Shown here: piece by piece, positions 46,429 to 59,039 of the stretch
Layout: the number at the start of each line of letters is the position of its first letter
Position numbering within the stretch: the first letter of the stretch is position 1
From: Allodiplogaster sudhausi
Lineage: Eukaryota; Nematoda; Chromadorea; Rhabditida; Diplogasteridae
Length of the DNA stretch: 64,000 nucleotides
Direction: 5' to 3'
Assembly: GCA_945643635.1 (NCBI GenBank)
Contig: CALZFC010000062.1
Location: 259,501 to 323,500 of the forward strand
Notes under the pieces: model-generated
Database searches by the model: none
The model's input: the letters and a program-made list of their open reading frames with translations, nothing else
Told to the model about the DNA's origin: nothing
Translations under genes and position numbers: made by a program

Positions 46429-47012
46429 TGCTTTCTTTTTTTCTAGAATAGATTTAGTTTACTATTTTTTTTAATTATTTTTTATTGTCACCTAAAATAA
46501 AATATTAAAAAAAAACATAATGATAGATCGTTGACAACGTTCCAACATTTTATACATATAAACATTTTCTAGCCACTTAAAAGATCAAACAACCATTTGC
46601 TGAGAAAATTAAAAGAGGAAAAATATAAAAGATTCTTCTTTCAACTTTTTAATTGTCTGACAAAGTGGCGAGAGAAAAGAAAGGGTCTTTCTTACCAAGG
46701 CCGAGATCGAACTCGAGAGGCTTCCTGCTCTGATTTCAACGAGAAAGCGACGTACTTTTATACTCACCACTCGCATCATTGATGGATAGTTTGCTGTAAC
46801 TAGAAAGGACAGAGGAAGAAGTTACCCATGACCAATGATATCAGCAGGAGCCTGAAGGTGTTCTCGAAATCTCTCGTTCTCTATGCTTCTCTGACCCTCT
46901 CTCTTCATTCGAACTTTATTTTCGATCTGCCTGTTCTTTTTCACTTTCTCCTTGACTCTTTTGACAATATTCTGTTCGCTTCTTGTTACTCTTTATTTCC
47001 TCGTTTCCTCCT

Positions 47013-47054
<42 letters not shown>

Positions 47055-49239
47055 TGTATATATTTCTCTGCTCTCTTTCTCTTTTCTCTTAATCTTTTTA
47101 CCACATCAGTTCATCGGCTTATTGTGTCGTTCTCCTCTTTCAATTGCCTCGTGGGCATTGTCAGAGGTTTTTTTATTGGACATTGTACTTGTTCTCTCCC
47201 TTCTCTGTCTCTCTCTCTATCTCTCTCTCCTTCTCTCTCTTCACTCTCCCATTCCATTACTCTGTCGATCTCTCTGCGTCTCTTCATCCCATTTGTTCTC
47301 TTGTGCCACTTTCCGTTCGCGGTTCCGCGTGGGTCAAGCTGACCGGCGTGGCCGCTGTAATTCTCCATGGAGCTCGTTGCTCTTCACTTTCTCTCCTTCC
47401 TCTCTCTCTCTCTCTCTCTCTCTCCTTCCTTTCTCTCTCTCTCTCTCTCCTTCCCTTTCTCTCTCATTTCTTCTTGCTCTCCATTCTATCACACTCTCTC
47501 TCGCAATCCGTCTAACTTTCCAGTGTTCTCTCGCCTTGTTCACTTCCCCCTTTGTGTCCCCCACTTTCTCTTTCAGAAAACATCGCTTGCCGCAATTATG
47601 GTGTTCTCTATGCAACAAGGAACGAAACAAAGAAAGTACCCAGAACCCTGCTATATTTGCTATTTTTTTCACAATCTTCTTTGCTCACCATCAGTTTGAT
47701 TTTTCGTCTTGCTCCGTGATGTACATAGCTATAGTTTATTAAGATTTTCAAATGTAACGTAGTGAATTTGCTGTATTTAATATGATTGGAGGGGCGCCAC
47801 AATTGCGGAGACGAATGGGCGACTTAAAGAATGTCATATACTATTATTCTTTTAATCTGTCTATTTCGAACAATGAATATTCTTCAGATCAAAGGGAAGA
47901 TAGACAAGCGCCTTTTTATAATCATATGGTAACTGACGGTTTTGCCGTCTACGCAAATGTCTCACCTTAACTATATTGCAGATTTGAGGTATGAATAATG
48001 AAGAATTTTTACTTATCAACAACTTGAGATTAAACTTCAATTCGAAAGATAAGATTGAGCTCAAATTAATAATCCAATCTCAGGAAAGGGTGATATATAC
48101 ATTCATAAATCTTCCGCTTCTCTTTATCCGCCAAAAAAAAGAACAGCCAAGTTTTCCCCATCTGACACACCTCGTCCCATTGTGGCTCTCTCGATCCCTC
48201 TCCCTCTCTGTCTTTTTGTTTCATTCTCGTTCTCTCTCTCTCTCTCTCTTCCTCCCTCTCTCTCTCTCTCTCTGTTCACTCATGCATTTACAGGAGAGAA
48301 GGATTGCTACCAGACGCCCTTGGACTGCAATCAGGCGTGAAGGTCCTCTGCACTTTTCGAAGAATGCCTCTGGAATGCTTGGCTTTCAATTAATGCTCTC
48401 ATGGAGTCTTTTGTTCTTGTTATATTAATAAATGGGACGTGTTTGCAAGAGCATGGGATAAAAAAAGCCCAATACGAAATTAAGGTAGATGTAGGACATG
48501 AGTTTTAACAGTTATTAAAATTTCATTTGGGTATGTACCTACATAAATATAAATAAATACTCCACATGCTCAAATTAAATACATATTTCATGAAATAGTT
48601 CATTAATCACATGGTATGGGCGACATTCTATCTCCTTTCTAGAATGCTTTTAAAATGGGAAATATAGCCGGGCCTTATGGCCAAGTATCAAGTCTCTCTT
48701 TGCTCTCCTCCATTACTCAATTATTGCTGACTTTATACGGCAAATTGCACGAGAGCACAAAGAGAAGAATCTCCCTACATTTCTAAGAAACACCCCAAAG
48801 CTTGCGAAAGCTGATCACAACAAGAGCAACCTGTGATTGATTGCACTGAAGAAGTGAGCAGCCAAGGCATATCATAATGTCATTCTCTCTGCATCTCCGG
48901 TCAACTTGTATTCATGAATGGGCTGTACGATCAACGAGTTGATTTCAAGAGAAAGAAGTAGGAAGAAGTCAATTGCACGGCACGCATATTATTATATATG
49001 ACATCAGAGTGAAGATGCGTGACCCATTTATGAAGAATGACATAATTGCATCTCTCTCTGAACATATCCACTCTTTGTGTGCCTCGGGACGGACGGGTGG
49101 GCGAAAGCCTACTCTTGAGAGATAATTGGCATGCTCAAGCTATTCTAAATGTACTTTGGCCTTATGGGCGAGAGTGCATTAGCAGTTGACGTAGAAAACA
49201 GGATGCGTTCCGACGGAGACGAGATGCAGAGAGTGGAGT

Positions 49240-49289
<50 letters not shown>

Positions 49290-50041
49290 GTAAAGAGAGA
49301 AAGAAGAGAGGGAAGAGAGAGAGAGAAGGAAAGGAGAGTGCGCATATTCGCAAGGGAAAATGAACGGTGACAGCTACAGCCATAAAGTGTACGAAATTGA
49401 AGAGAAAAGGGGAAAAAAGAGTCTAATTAGTGTGCGGGCGTTAAGGGAGAACAGAAGGATGAGAGAAGGTTGAGGGAAATAGCATGAAGGTAAAAAAACT
49501 GAGAGAAGTAGAAGAGATAATGTAAGAGTGTGGGAGAGTGCGGGGATCGAAAAGAGATGGATGGAGATAGAGAAAGAGAGAAGTAGAGAGAAAAATGAAG
49601 CGAAAGAGAGAATGGATCAACATAACAGGCCTGTCGAGGGCAGGACTGAGAAGTATATAACCCACAACAAGGGCATATTTCGAACAACTCCGCAGTCTTC
49701 TTGTTCTTCTACTCTAGAAAGGTTCAGATGTCTGAATGTAGCAGAACTGTTTGAATAAACCGACGCTGTCCATCTATTTGTCCATTTTATATGTATTATT
49801 CTATCTTTCATGAGATATTTTAAGCAATTAATCGCTTATTTTGAAATGAGCACACTCGCGTAAAATAATAATTGTTGTCCATCTGCGCCCGGTGTACATA
49901 AAGCACATGAACGTGACGCGGAGAAGAAGAGAATTCTTCTTAAACAAATCCTTAATGTTAAAAAGTGGATGATCAACGTTTGCACTTTCCATTAATGTGC
50001 GGTGTCTCTTCGAGAAGAGTCTCTCCTCGATCTCTTCCAGA
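46429..50041. other. Intergenic region with CT/GA microsatellites
   Basis: CT tracts at about 47,015-47,052, 47,190-47,250, 47,400-47,460 and 48,232-48,272; a GA tract at about 49,242-49,290. Long frames (for example 46,828-47,742) are Ser/Leu readings of CT DNA. It is the shared upstream region of the divergent collagens B (-) and C (+). Confidence 0.55.
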
Positions 50042-50403
50042 ATGGTCCTCTCCGATGGCCTCGTTGCCTTGGTCGCCGTCTCCGCAGCCCTCGGCCTCCT
50101 CGGCAGTCTCGGCGGCATTTCCATGCTCGCCGTCGAACTCGGAGACTTTTACGACGAAGCCGTCAGTGATCTGGCCGTATTTAAGGTTGGTCAATCGATC
50201 TCTATACCGTACAATATAATTAATTATACATCTTACAATTTTCGTGCTCATAAATAATACGTAATGGAATGGAAAATAAATATTAATTCCATGTGTCATC
50301 TCCTCAGGAGTCGGCGGATGAAGCTTGGCAGAGCATGGTGGCAGTGACCAGGACGGCCGGCTCAGACGGTGCAAGCATATTCGCAAGGGGCAAGCGTCAG
50401 GTA

Positions 50404-50477
<74 letters not shown>

Positions 50478-51608
50478 TTTTCTCTCTCACTCTCTCTTTT
50501 TCTCTGCTATTCTCTTTCTCCCTTTATAACCTTCTCTCCTCTCTTTCTCTTTCGCTTTTCCAAACAAAGACTATTAAAATATGTAGCTGCATATATACAT
50601 ACATACATATGTAAATCTACCAAGCAAAATTTGAAAGAATAATTAAAGGAGAAAGAAAAGCTGAATTGTTTGCAGTCGGGCGAGCAGTGCAACTGCGGCG
50701 CGCAGCCGAGAAGCTGCCCGCCGGGTCCGGCGGGCCCGCCCGGCCCGCCCGGAGAGCCGGGCCACGACGGCACGCCTGGACACGCCGCGCCCTCTGGCAA
50801 TGCTGCCTTCGGCGGCGTGCCTCTCGACCAAGTCACCGGCTGCATTCAGTGCCCGGCCGGGCGGCCCGGTCCGCCCGGGCCTTCTGGAGCGCCCGGCAAC
50901 GCCGGCCCACCCGGCCAGCCAGGCGCGCCCGGAGCGTTCGGCGGCTACAGCCGGCCCGGTCCGCCCGGCCCCGCGGGCGACGCCGGCTCTCCCGGTCGCG
51001 CCGGCTCGCCCGGCAATCCCGGACATCCCGGTGCGCCCGGACACAAAGGACGCGGTAGGCCAGGCGCTCCTGGCGGCCCGGGCCGCGCAGGCGCCCCGGG
51101 CCATCCTGGGCAACCTGGACAGAGCGCGCATCCCGGAGCTCCTGGACCGGCTGGTCAAGCTGGCCCTCCTGGCCACCCTGGCCAGGCGGGTAAGCCGGGC
51201 GCTCCAGGCGCCCCCGGCGCTGCCGGAGAGCCGGGCGGGGATGCTGAATATTGTCCCTGCCCACCAAGGGGAACTGGAGTAGCGCCAAGAGTGGGATATG
51301 GTGCCGGCGGCGGCTCTGGGAGTGGTCATCAGACGGTGCCTGAAGGATTCGGCAGTGGCTCCCAGGGAGGCGGACCAGGGACATTCGGAACGGGTTCGGA
51401 GAGCGGCGAGCAATTTGAAGAAACCTTCGGACCGGTCGGAGGACCCTCCGGCTCGGATGAATCTGGCCCGAGGGGCCATTCCACGGCCCCTGGGACAGCC
51501 AGCGGAGATTCTGGAACCCCGCATCGAAGCGAGGGTGGCGACTACCGAAGAAAGAAGCATCGCGCACTGCTAATTGTAAGAAGGCAGCGCAAGCATCGCA
51601 CTGCTTGA
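50042..51608 (+). CDS. Cuticle collagen C
   Basis: Exons 50,042-50,185, 50,308-50,400, 50,676-51,608 (TGA). N-terminal domain [20 protein letters not shown], then [19 protein letters not shown], and in exon 2 [16 protein letters not shown]. Cleavage motif [26 protein letters not shown], second cysteine pair [13 protein letters not shown], long Gly-X-Y runs, [10 protein letters not shown], a Gly/Ser-rich region and a basic tail ([20 protein letters not shown]). An in-frame ATG at 49,997 would add 15 residues; 50,042 is preferred because the family usually starts close to the membrane segment. Unlike A and B, the C-terminal exon is not split. A CT tract follows the second donor. Confidence 0.93.
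50403..50515 (+). repeat. (CT)n tract in collagen C intron 2
   Basis: Starts two bases after the exon 2 donor dinucleotide and runs about 110 bp, mostly CTCTCT with TTTCTC interruptions. Confidence 0.85.
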
Positions 51609-53205
51609 AAGACCAATTCAGGAACTTCATTTTAACTGTCGTTATTATGCAAAGGTACCCGATAAATTCCGTTGCGTCCCAATTGTCGAAACAATAGGAC
51701 GATCTGGAAAAAAAGTTATGTATTTTCAATTTGCACTATCAAATGTGAGCAAACGAGACACTAATCAGAGGGCGGGGAAGGGTGGGTTCAGCAGATCGGT
51801 AACAAAGCAGAGAGGCCTTGCATTTAGATAGTCATTTAATAATGATTCGGTTATAATGAAAAGAGAGCCACTTCTCTGAATTGAAATTAAAAGAAATTGG
51901 GGAAAGGAGCGAGGTGGGCATTGATACATAGGTATGTACATATGTACATACATATGTCTGCATTATGTATGTATGTATGTATGTATGTATGTATGTTTGT
52001 ATGTATGTACATGGGTGCGCAAATTCACTCCCGCAAAATTGGCTTAGTTATCGCAGAGAATTGCAATTCTGCCGCAACAACCAGCTGACGAGACATTCAT
52101 TCAATTCCCCGATATTGGCTGACCATTTCTTCAGACATTAATAGTTCAATTGAAGACAACCCCTAAAGAGACATCATGATTACATAGTATCGCTTTTGCC
52201 ACGTTGTCTTCATAACAACTCTACTGAATCATCTCGAAAGTAGGCTGATGGGAAAAATGGTACGCAAAATATAAAAAAAGCTATACAAAGTAAGAACAAA
52301 CGAACTTCAAGATCAGAAGGCTATTTTAGAGTTTTATTTAGACAAGAAGAAAAAGTAACCTTACTGGCAAACAATGAGACGCCTGTAATCAGCTCTTCTA
52401 ATCAGAGGCTTCCAAGAAAGCAGGAATGATTTCTACGAATGTGCTGCCCTAGTTCATGTTCTCTGTTCTGTTCGAAATATTCGTCGTTCGTGATTCTTGT
52501 GAAGACTGAGAAAAGACAGATGTTTCGCGATTCTTCAGAATGGCGCAAAGAGGCAAGCTTCCGTTCACACTCTGTAATTGCTCATGCCAAGTTGTGCATT
52601 TTTGCCGCACACAAACATATTCGTCAACTAATGTACATACGAAAAATGGAAAAGTACATATGTTCACTCCCACAAAATTGGCCTCATCGGGGTGCTAATT
52701 GTAAGAACGCGAGAATCTTCTGCTCTGCCCCACACTCATCCACTTGCAGTCCTGGTTTGCCCCGTTGTTATCTGCATTTTCAAGCCTCATCGGCTTTAAG
52801 TTGGTTATGCATCTTTTTACATTTAACCGATAATGATTAAAGGTCATTGGGAACCTAATTTATGCAAAGTTCAGGAATGTTCATTTTGTTCACGCATAAA
52901 AACTCGAGTTTTTGAACAACGCTTGTCGGAATGTTTCTTTTCGTTAACTATGTCTTCGGGCCTGATCCCATGGCTAAACTTAATGGGAACAATGAGAATA
53001 AGCTCACACGGTTTAAGCATTCATTATGCCCGAATGTTTCCGATTAAGAAAAGGAGGATTAATTACATCTTTTCTGTTGTATACTTTGAGAGTTCGTCGG
53101 GGACTTCTCTCTCGCTTTGCTGTATGAATGCATACTGGTGATGCGCAAAATAGTGGAAGGCGAGAGAATGTCACCATAGAGCTCCTTATTTCTCCTGGCG
53201 CAGAG
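51609..53205. other. Intergenic region with (TATG)n repeat
   Basis: TATG/TACATA tetranucleotide repeat at about 51,930-52,012. No convincing gene. The AGCTCCTTATTTCTCCTGGCG sequence near 53,180 is part of a short tandem repeat that was the target of the next element. Confidence 0.5.
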
Positions 53206-54173
53206 CTCCTTATTTGGTTGCGAGCCTTAGCTTTCGATTTTTTACTTGGGTCTTAGCTTTCGATTTTCGCAGAGGGGGGGCGTCTTAGCTTTCGAAACAC
53301 ATGCTGCTCAAGTCGCAGTTCAAAGCTAATTAAATCCACCTGCTAATTGACATTTTCATAGTGCCTAAGGTCAGATAAACGTCCAGCACTTCATAATTGA
53401 CTAAAAGATGACCTCGTTGTCAAAGCAAAACGTTTCCTACAGCCGCCGTAGTAAAGTGTCGCTTTTTGAGGGGTAATCCTTAGGATGTTACCCATGAGAA
53501 TAATGTGTCTGAATCTCTGGCATGAGCGTGCTCTCTCGTACTGTCTAGCATGCCACCATTGTTTACCCTCATGGGTAATGGCATGGAAAAGACTGTGGGG
53601 TAATGTTTGGAAAAATCCAGAAATCCTTGCCTGAAGTTATGATATTTCATAATATTACGAACTTTAAAAAAGCGAAATCGTTAAGCAATTGTCAGAGCAT
53701 CTCACCAAACACTTTTTGCAGAATCTTCTTGTCCGCTTCACATATCGAATTCAAGTCGTATTCAGCGCCACTGATGTCACGCATCTCGCTGTTCTACAGC
53801 AATTAGCCTGTAAACAGATTCATAAAAAAATTCCAGCAACAAACGGGGCATACAAATGCCAGCAGCAAATGCGAACATCAATGGAAGTTATTTCATTCCG
53901 AAGTGGAATTGAGTCGTTTAATTACTACTGATCTGCTATATTTTGAATGGTCAATTTGAGCAATAAGAGTTCGGTCGGTCATGAGCATGATCGAATGCAT
54001 ATTTTCGAAAATCGGGCCGAAGCGGGCTCAGGGCCGGGCCTAAGGTTGGGCCCGGCCCGGCCCGGCCCTACAGGGAGGGCCCTAGCTTGGGCCCGGCTCT
54101 GCCCGGCCCGGGCCGGCCCGGGCCGCGTGCAGCTCTGCACGCAATTCATGGAGACGAGGTCAACCTCATGTGT

Positions 54174-54211
54174 AAAATGGTTATGCCAATACGCATTGGC
54201 ATAACCATTTT
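54174..54211. other. Perfect 17-bp hairpin
   Basis: AAAATGGTTATGCCAAT, loop ACGC, then the exact reverse complement. It sits beside a GGGCCCGG-rich block (54,018-54,125) inside the inverted-repeat element. Confidence 0.85.
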
Positions 54212-54386
54212 TACCTTTCATCGTCCAGCGCCAAATTACGAATATAGTATTTGTGGTAAAAGTAACGGCGTGCTGTCCGGAACCATGAGAGATGAAACAG
54301 TTCTGTCTATGATGCTTTATTGTTTTTGTGAATTGTTGTTGTTTTTTGATAACCATGCGGGTTCTCATTACTTTTGCGCCTAATTA

Positions 54387-55274
54387 TATGCCGATTACGC
54401 TTGAGTTACGAACGGAGAGCGAGTGTACCGGCACGTTTCGCGCTGCTTCCACCTTGCTGCTCAACGCAGCACTGCGAATACCTCCTCGTACTCGTTCTCA
54501 TCGCTCCATCTCGAGTCGCTGTAGCCTTGTCGCCTCGCCTCGTCTCTTCCTCCAGCGAACTGCACCGAAGGCACTGCTCAGGTATCTCAAGGAGCTCAAT
54601 CAGAGGTGTGTGTAGTCTAAGTTTTGCTTCAATTTTAGATGATTGGGTTATTTTGTTGTTATTTGGAGAATTCTTTTTATTCGGCGTGTTTAACTTCTCG
54701 ATTAGGGTGTTGCTTTTCAGAATTTTCTCGTTGTCTTCCGCCTGAAAAGTGTGCGTCGTGGGAGAAGAAGCCGACGAGTTGGCGGCCAGTGACGGATCTT
54801 CTTCCGCTTTCCCTCCCGATCTTGAGCGGCAGTAACCCAAGCAGGTTCGCTTTATAGGTGGTAAATTTGTGACTGTTAAGAGAGTTGACTCTCGCTCGTC
54901 TCTCCGCTCTACCAGCATGTGCATTTTACTATTGTTTCTTTTCCTTCCCACTTCTTTTAATATCTTCAGAGCGATTGTTTTGGTGAGATTGGCCGTGCCG
55001 GATGGCTTAACTGGTCAACTCTTTTGTAGCCTGAACGCATCCATTTTTGGGAAGACTAAGTTTTGCACGAAACATGAAGAAAAACTACCCCCTGTACAAG
55101 GTGCTGCACGAGGCGGACGTCGTGTGTTGGCGCGGCCTGCTGACGCACATCGCTGCGGCACCCTTCGCGAGCCGCGACGCGTGGCGATGCAGCCGGGACG
55201 ATAGGAAGGACTCCTTTCTCATTTGCCAAGACTGCAGCCTGATCGTCCACTTTGGCTGTCCATCCACGAAGTAA
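54387..55274 (+). pseudogene. DXO/RAI1 (DOM3Z)-family fragment inside the transposon
   Basis: DXO-family enzymes are nuclear decapping exoribonucleases. The clear part is an open block ending at 55,274 (TAA), with the family-like core ADVVCWRGLLTHIAAAPF followed by ASRDAWRC, resembling the (V/I)xWRGxLTxxxxxPY...W segment before the catalytic centre. Candidate upstream exons (54,387-54,607 ending APKALLRYLKELNQR; 54,724 to about 54,842 with LPPEKCASWEKKPTSWRP) are less certain. The acidic catalytic motifs (E-x-D, E-L-K) that should follow are absent, because the frame stops soon after a cysteine-containing tail (FLICQDCSLIVHFGCP). I read it as truncated host sequence captured by the element. 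Whether it is expressed is unknown. Confidence 0.5.
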
Positions 55275-56329
55275 GACAGCAAGTCGCCCTTCCTCTTCGC
55301 ATGAAAGAAACACGAAGCTCGCATCGCTTCCTTGCGAATGACAAGGGTTTCATCATTCCTGTTGGATTGTCTACTCGAATCGTGATTCCTTCATTATTCC
55401 TTATTTTAAATGGAAATACCTGTTATTTCTTTGGTAGAAGTAAATCTTGCGGTTTTTAACTTGTTCTTGTGCAACAATGCTACTTTATTATTGGATATTC
55501 CTTGTAATTTGGTTGGCAGTGATTGCATGTAGAATGTTCATCTTAATATCCAAACAAATAGCTAATTTTTGTCTGTATTATAAGGGATGCTGTTGAATTA
55601 CAATGCCTGTGATCTGTTCTTGTATTGCTGTTGCTCCGTTCGCTTGGGAATTTTCATTCACTGTTAGATAACATTCTTGCTATAAAAAGCTATTTTTGAC
55701 ATTGTAATCATCAAAGAGCAGGAGTCAGCAAATCACGAGGGCTTCGAGAATGGTGGGATAGTTGTAGTCCGCGTCGTAATATTCCCAAATGGGAGCGACA
55801 GTAGAATGGAGATGAAGCAGGGATGACTCACAACAGCAGAAAAAAGATACGAAAGCGAAAGATAGCATCTTTCAGCTGAGATTACCCTCAGGATAATGTG
55901 CGGCGAAACTAAGTGGTAATGGTTTTACCCTCATGGGTAACAACCTCAGGATCACCCCTCAAAAAGCGACACTTTACTACGGCGGCAGGAAACGACCATG
56001 GAGCAATGAGGCATTGCCAATAGGAATATGTAATCTTTCCATTATGCGAATATCGAAGTTGCAAACCATATTCCATAATCGAAAGCTAAGACGCCCCCCC
56101 TCTCCGAACATCGAAAGCTAAGACGCCCCCCCCTTCTCCAAAATCGAAAGCTAAGACGCCCCCCACTTTCGCGGGCTCGAAAAATTATTTTCGAAAGCTA
56201 AGACTCGCACCCTCCTTATTTCTCCTCGCGGTCCATATTTTGAATCTTTTATCGCTAGATAATGAAGAATGAAAAACTAATAATGATGATCTCTCACCGC
56301 ACCTAGAGACTCGTCACTCTTGGACCCCC

Positions 56330-57770
56330 ATGACCCACGCAACGATCAACCCATTCAGATCGGTCTTACAGATGTCAGGAGAAGATCAGACACTTCCACT
56401 GGTACTCTCTCTTTCGGCGGACTCGCTGATGTTTATCTCGCTTCCTCTGAACATTCGTCTGCTCTGGACGTTGGCGCGGCGGCGAAACGCGCCGGCCGAG
56501 CTGGAGGCGCCCTTCCATACCGCCCTCCAGCATGTCGGTCAGACGATACTTTATTATTATTTCATTTTTTTAAATTAGTTTTATTCATATATAATTTCGG
56601 ATTAAAATGATGTACTCGCTCACTGGTTACGTTTGATTGCAGCGATGCGCAACGTCCTCTACGCCTTCATCAATCTATTCATTCAAGAGCCAGCAAACTA
56701 TGGCTTCTTTCCTCACTTTTACATCGTTGGTGAAAATATGATTTCTAACAATAGGTATTACTGTCTTTCAATGACATTATAAAGGGAGGGGGGGGAGTTC
56801 TATTATAGGGGGTAGGGGGTATTAATGGACAAAATACGGGAATTAAGAGAGAAAAAACAAAAGAGTGTAGAATGAATTCAATTAAATATGTTTGAATAAT
56901 AAAGTAATAGATATTGTGTTGACTGATTTGAGGCCAACGCGTTCTGGATGGGCCCTCTCTACAACGTGCAAGTTTTCGTGCTCGTTGCCCTCGAAGCACA
57001 CATTCACTTTGTCATTGCGGCCAATCGATACACCGCGATCTTCTTGCCGACCAGACACAAAACGGTACTCGCCCTGACTATCCATCTCATCTTTCTCAGA
57101 AAGTTTTTTTAAATAATTTATTTTATATCTGAATTTCAACAAACATATTTATCTTAACGAATTTCCAAGCGGGATAATATAGGCAAGTTCACATTTAGAT
57201 GGTATAAATAACAGTGTAATATATTTCATCGAGAGAGCATTTGACTTAGAGAGACGCAGATACATCATTCAGAGAAATTCAAATAGATTATGGTTGTTCC
57301 GTGCTCCTTTATATCTATGTGCTGCTTGCCTTCAGCTCTGGCGCCGCCGACGGGCGACGTGGGCCTGCGGCGTCGGCTGGGCCATCGGCGCGGTCTACTC
57401 GCTCCCTCTGATCTACCCGATTGACATAGACGTGGAGAGGCGGATGGGCATCTTTGGAATGCCGGGTGTCGCCTACATTTTCCATTACCAAACGAGTCTT
57501 GCATTTCAGGTAACTTTCTATCTATTTTGAATATTTTAAATGTGAATAATCATCATTGGAACAAGAAAGGACTTGTGTCGATTTAAATTTTTTCAATTAA
57601 AAAGGATGTACATTTTTTTATTCCGATCATTATTCTTTCATACTTTTTTCGTCTGCTGCTATAGATTCCGCTTACGATTATCGGAGTTGTTCTCGAAGTT
57701 ACCACGTTTGGGATGTACTTTCGGATTCTGCTGGAACTTTGGCGCCAGGTGCACGGAAGCAGTCATGCGG

Positions 57771-57815
<45 letters not shown>

Positions 57816-59039
57816 TCTTTCTTGTCCTCTCTCTATATCTTTGCTTCTTTCTCTCATCCTCTCTTCTTCTTTCTACATTCTCTCTTTTACTCAATATCTT
57901 CTGTTTGCACTCAAATTATATGTTTTCTTTCTCCTTCCATTTCTCATTCCAACATGGGCAATAGCACCTGCGCACATTCTGCGTAATTCTGTGCTTACAT
58001 GAATATGCACCCTTAGTCATGAATTCTTCTGCAATTATGGAAGAATTAACAATGGCATGAATGCCCCTGCCATTGAGTGCTCCTCTCTTAGAAGCAAGCC
58101 ACTCCGATCAACGCCTCCGCGGTGTACGGTCGACTTCTGCTCGGAGCTACTCGCATGACTCTCGCCTCTGTCATCATGTGCATTGGTAGGCTAGCAATCG
58201 ATATTTATCAATATAATCGAACAATAAATTAGCTTTTTTCGTATTTTTTTTTCCAAATATTTATGTACATACATATGTCAACCTTATAACGAAAAGTATG
58301 CCATATTTACATTTAATGTTTAAAAACGAATACCTTATTTTAAAAAGTAAAACGGCTTTGTTGAGGCGGCTGGATGATAATCGTCATCATGGTAATTAAG
58401 CTGCCCTATGAGGCCTCCACCGGCTTCAGAAAGAAGCTCATTACAGTTTGTTACTTTTTGAATATCAGGAGAAAGAAATAAATGTTAGAGACATACATAT
58501 TCTGCAAATTGCTCTCTTTCTCTCTCCATCTCACCTATTCTTTCTCTCTATTTCCCTTTATCTCTATCTCCACGTCATCGTTATCCATCTCTCTCTCTCT
58601 CTGTCTCTCTCTCTCTGTTTCTCTTTCTGTCTCTCTCTCTCTCTCTCTCAGGTCCCACTCTTCTACGCACTCCTCCGTATCTGCACGGCAGTCACAAGCA
58701 TCACTACGCCGCTCGTTGTCATCACCTTCTTTCCTACAGTACATCTTAATTTTAATTATTTAAAGATAACTATTTGATTATATGTAGATTAAAATTTTTT
58801 TAAATTTTCTAACGTTTTATCGTTTACAGAAAAGTGACGTTTTATTGCCATCAGGCACAGTGATCGGATGAACATTGTGACTTGTTGCATTTGCGCAGAT
58901 CAGACGCCGCTTTGTGCCCGGCCGCCGCTCGACGCAGCAGCTCGCTGCTTCGGTGGCCTTGAACCGGGCGACGACCCACTCCTCGATTCCTCAGTCCAAG
59001 CCGTACTCGCTGCGGTCGTCGAGGGCAACGACGGCTTGA
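56330..59039 (+). CDS. Serpentine chemoreceptor-like GPCR (SRG/SRV-type)
   Basis: Seven-transmembrane receptor of the nematode SR superfamily, probably chemosensory. Exons: 56,330-56,537, 56,643-56,725, 56,933-57,064, 57,336-57,509, 57,665-57,769, 58,092-58,185, 58,652-58,738, 58,900-59,039 (TGA). TM1 LPLVLSLSADSLMFISLPLN; TM2 region AMRNVLYAFINLF; TM3 VQVFVLVALEAHIHFVIAAN followed by the signature NRYTAIFLPTRHKT; TM4 WACGVGWAIGAVYSLPLI; TM5 IPLTIIGVVLEVTTFGMYF; TM6 MTLASVIMCI; TM7 PLFYALLRICTAVTSITTP; then a basic, Ser/Thr-rich tail. The join 58,185 to 58,652 breaks phase, so a small exon may lie between. The ligand cannot be inferred. Confidence 0.82.
58580..58651 (+). repeat. CT tract running into the receptor TM7 exon acceptor
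   Basis: CTCTCT with GTCTCT/TTTCT interruptions, ending TCTCTCAG at the splice site of the exon encoding TM7. Confidence 0.8.

Larger units (their letters stand above)
53216..56211. mobile_element. 3.0-kb Mutator-like inverted-repeat element with 10-bp target duplication
   Basis: Direct repeat CTCCTTATTT at 53,206-53,215 and 56,212-56,221. Ends GGTTGCGAG ... CTCGCACC are inverted with a one-base indel. Both terminal regions carry repeated CTTAGCTTTCGATTTT motifs (inverted between ends), and an inner inverted match (GCCGCCGTAGTAAAGTGTCG plus CTTTTTGAGG) lies at about 53,443 and 55,985. The interior holds a GC-rich block, a perfect hairpin, and a DXO-like fragment. No transposase seen. A 9-11 bp duplication fits Mutator-like elements. 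Confidence 0.8.

Noticed and set aside
46828..47742. 304-codon open frame
   Set aside because: Same cause: CT-tract translation without domain similarity or splice framework.
56320..56610. Alternative 96-codon frame (MDPHDPRNDQP...) over the receptor's first exon
   Set aside because: The frame from 56,330 gives the TM1 helix and splices in phase to TM2; the other frame is a shadow.
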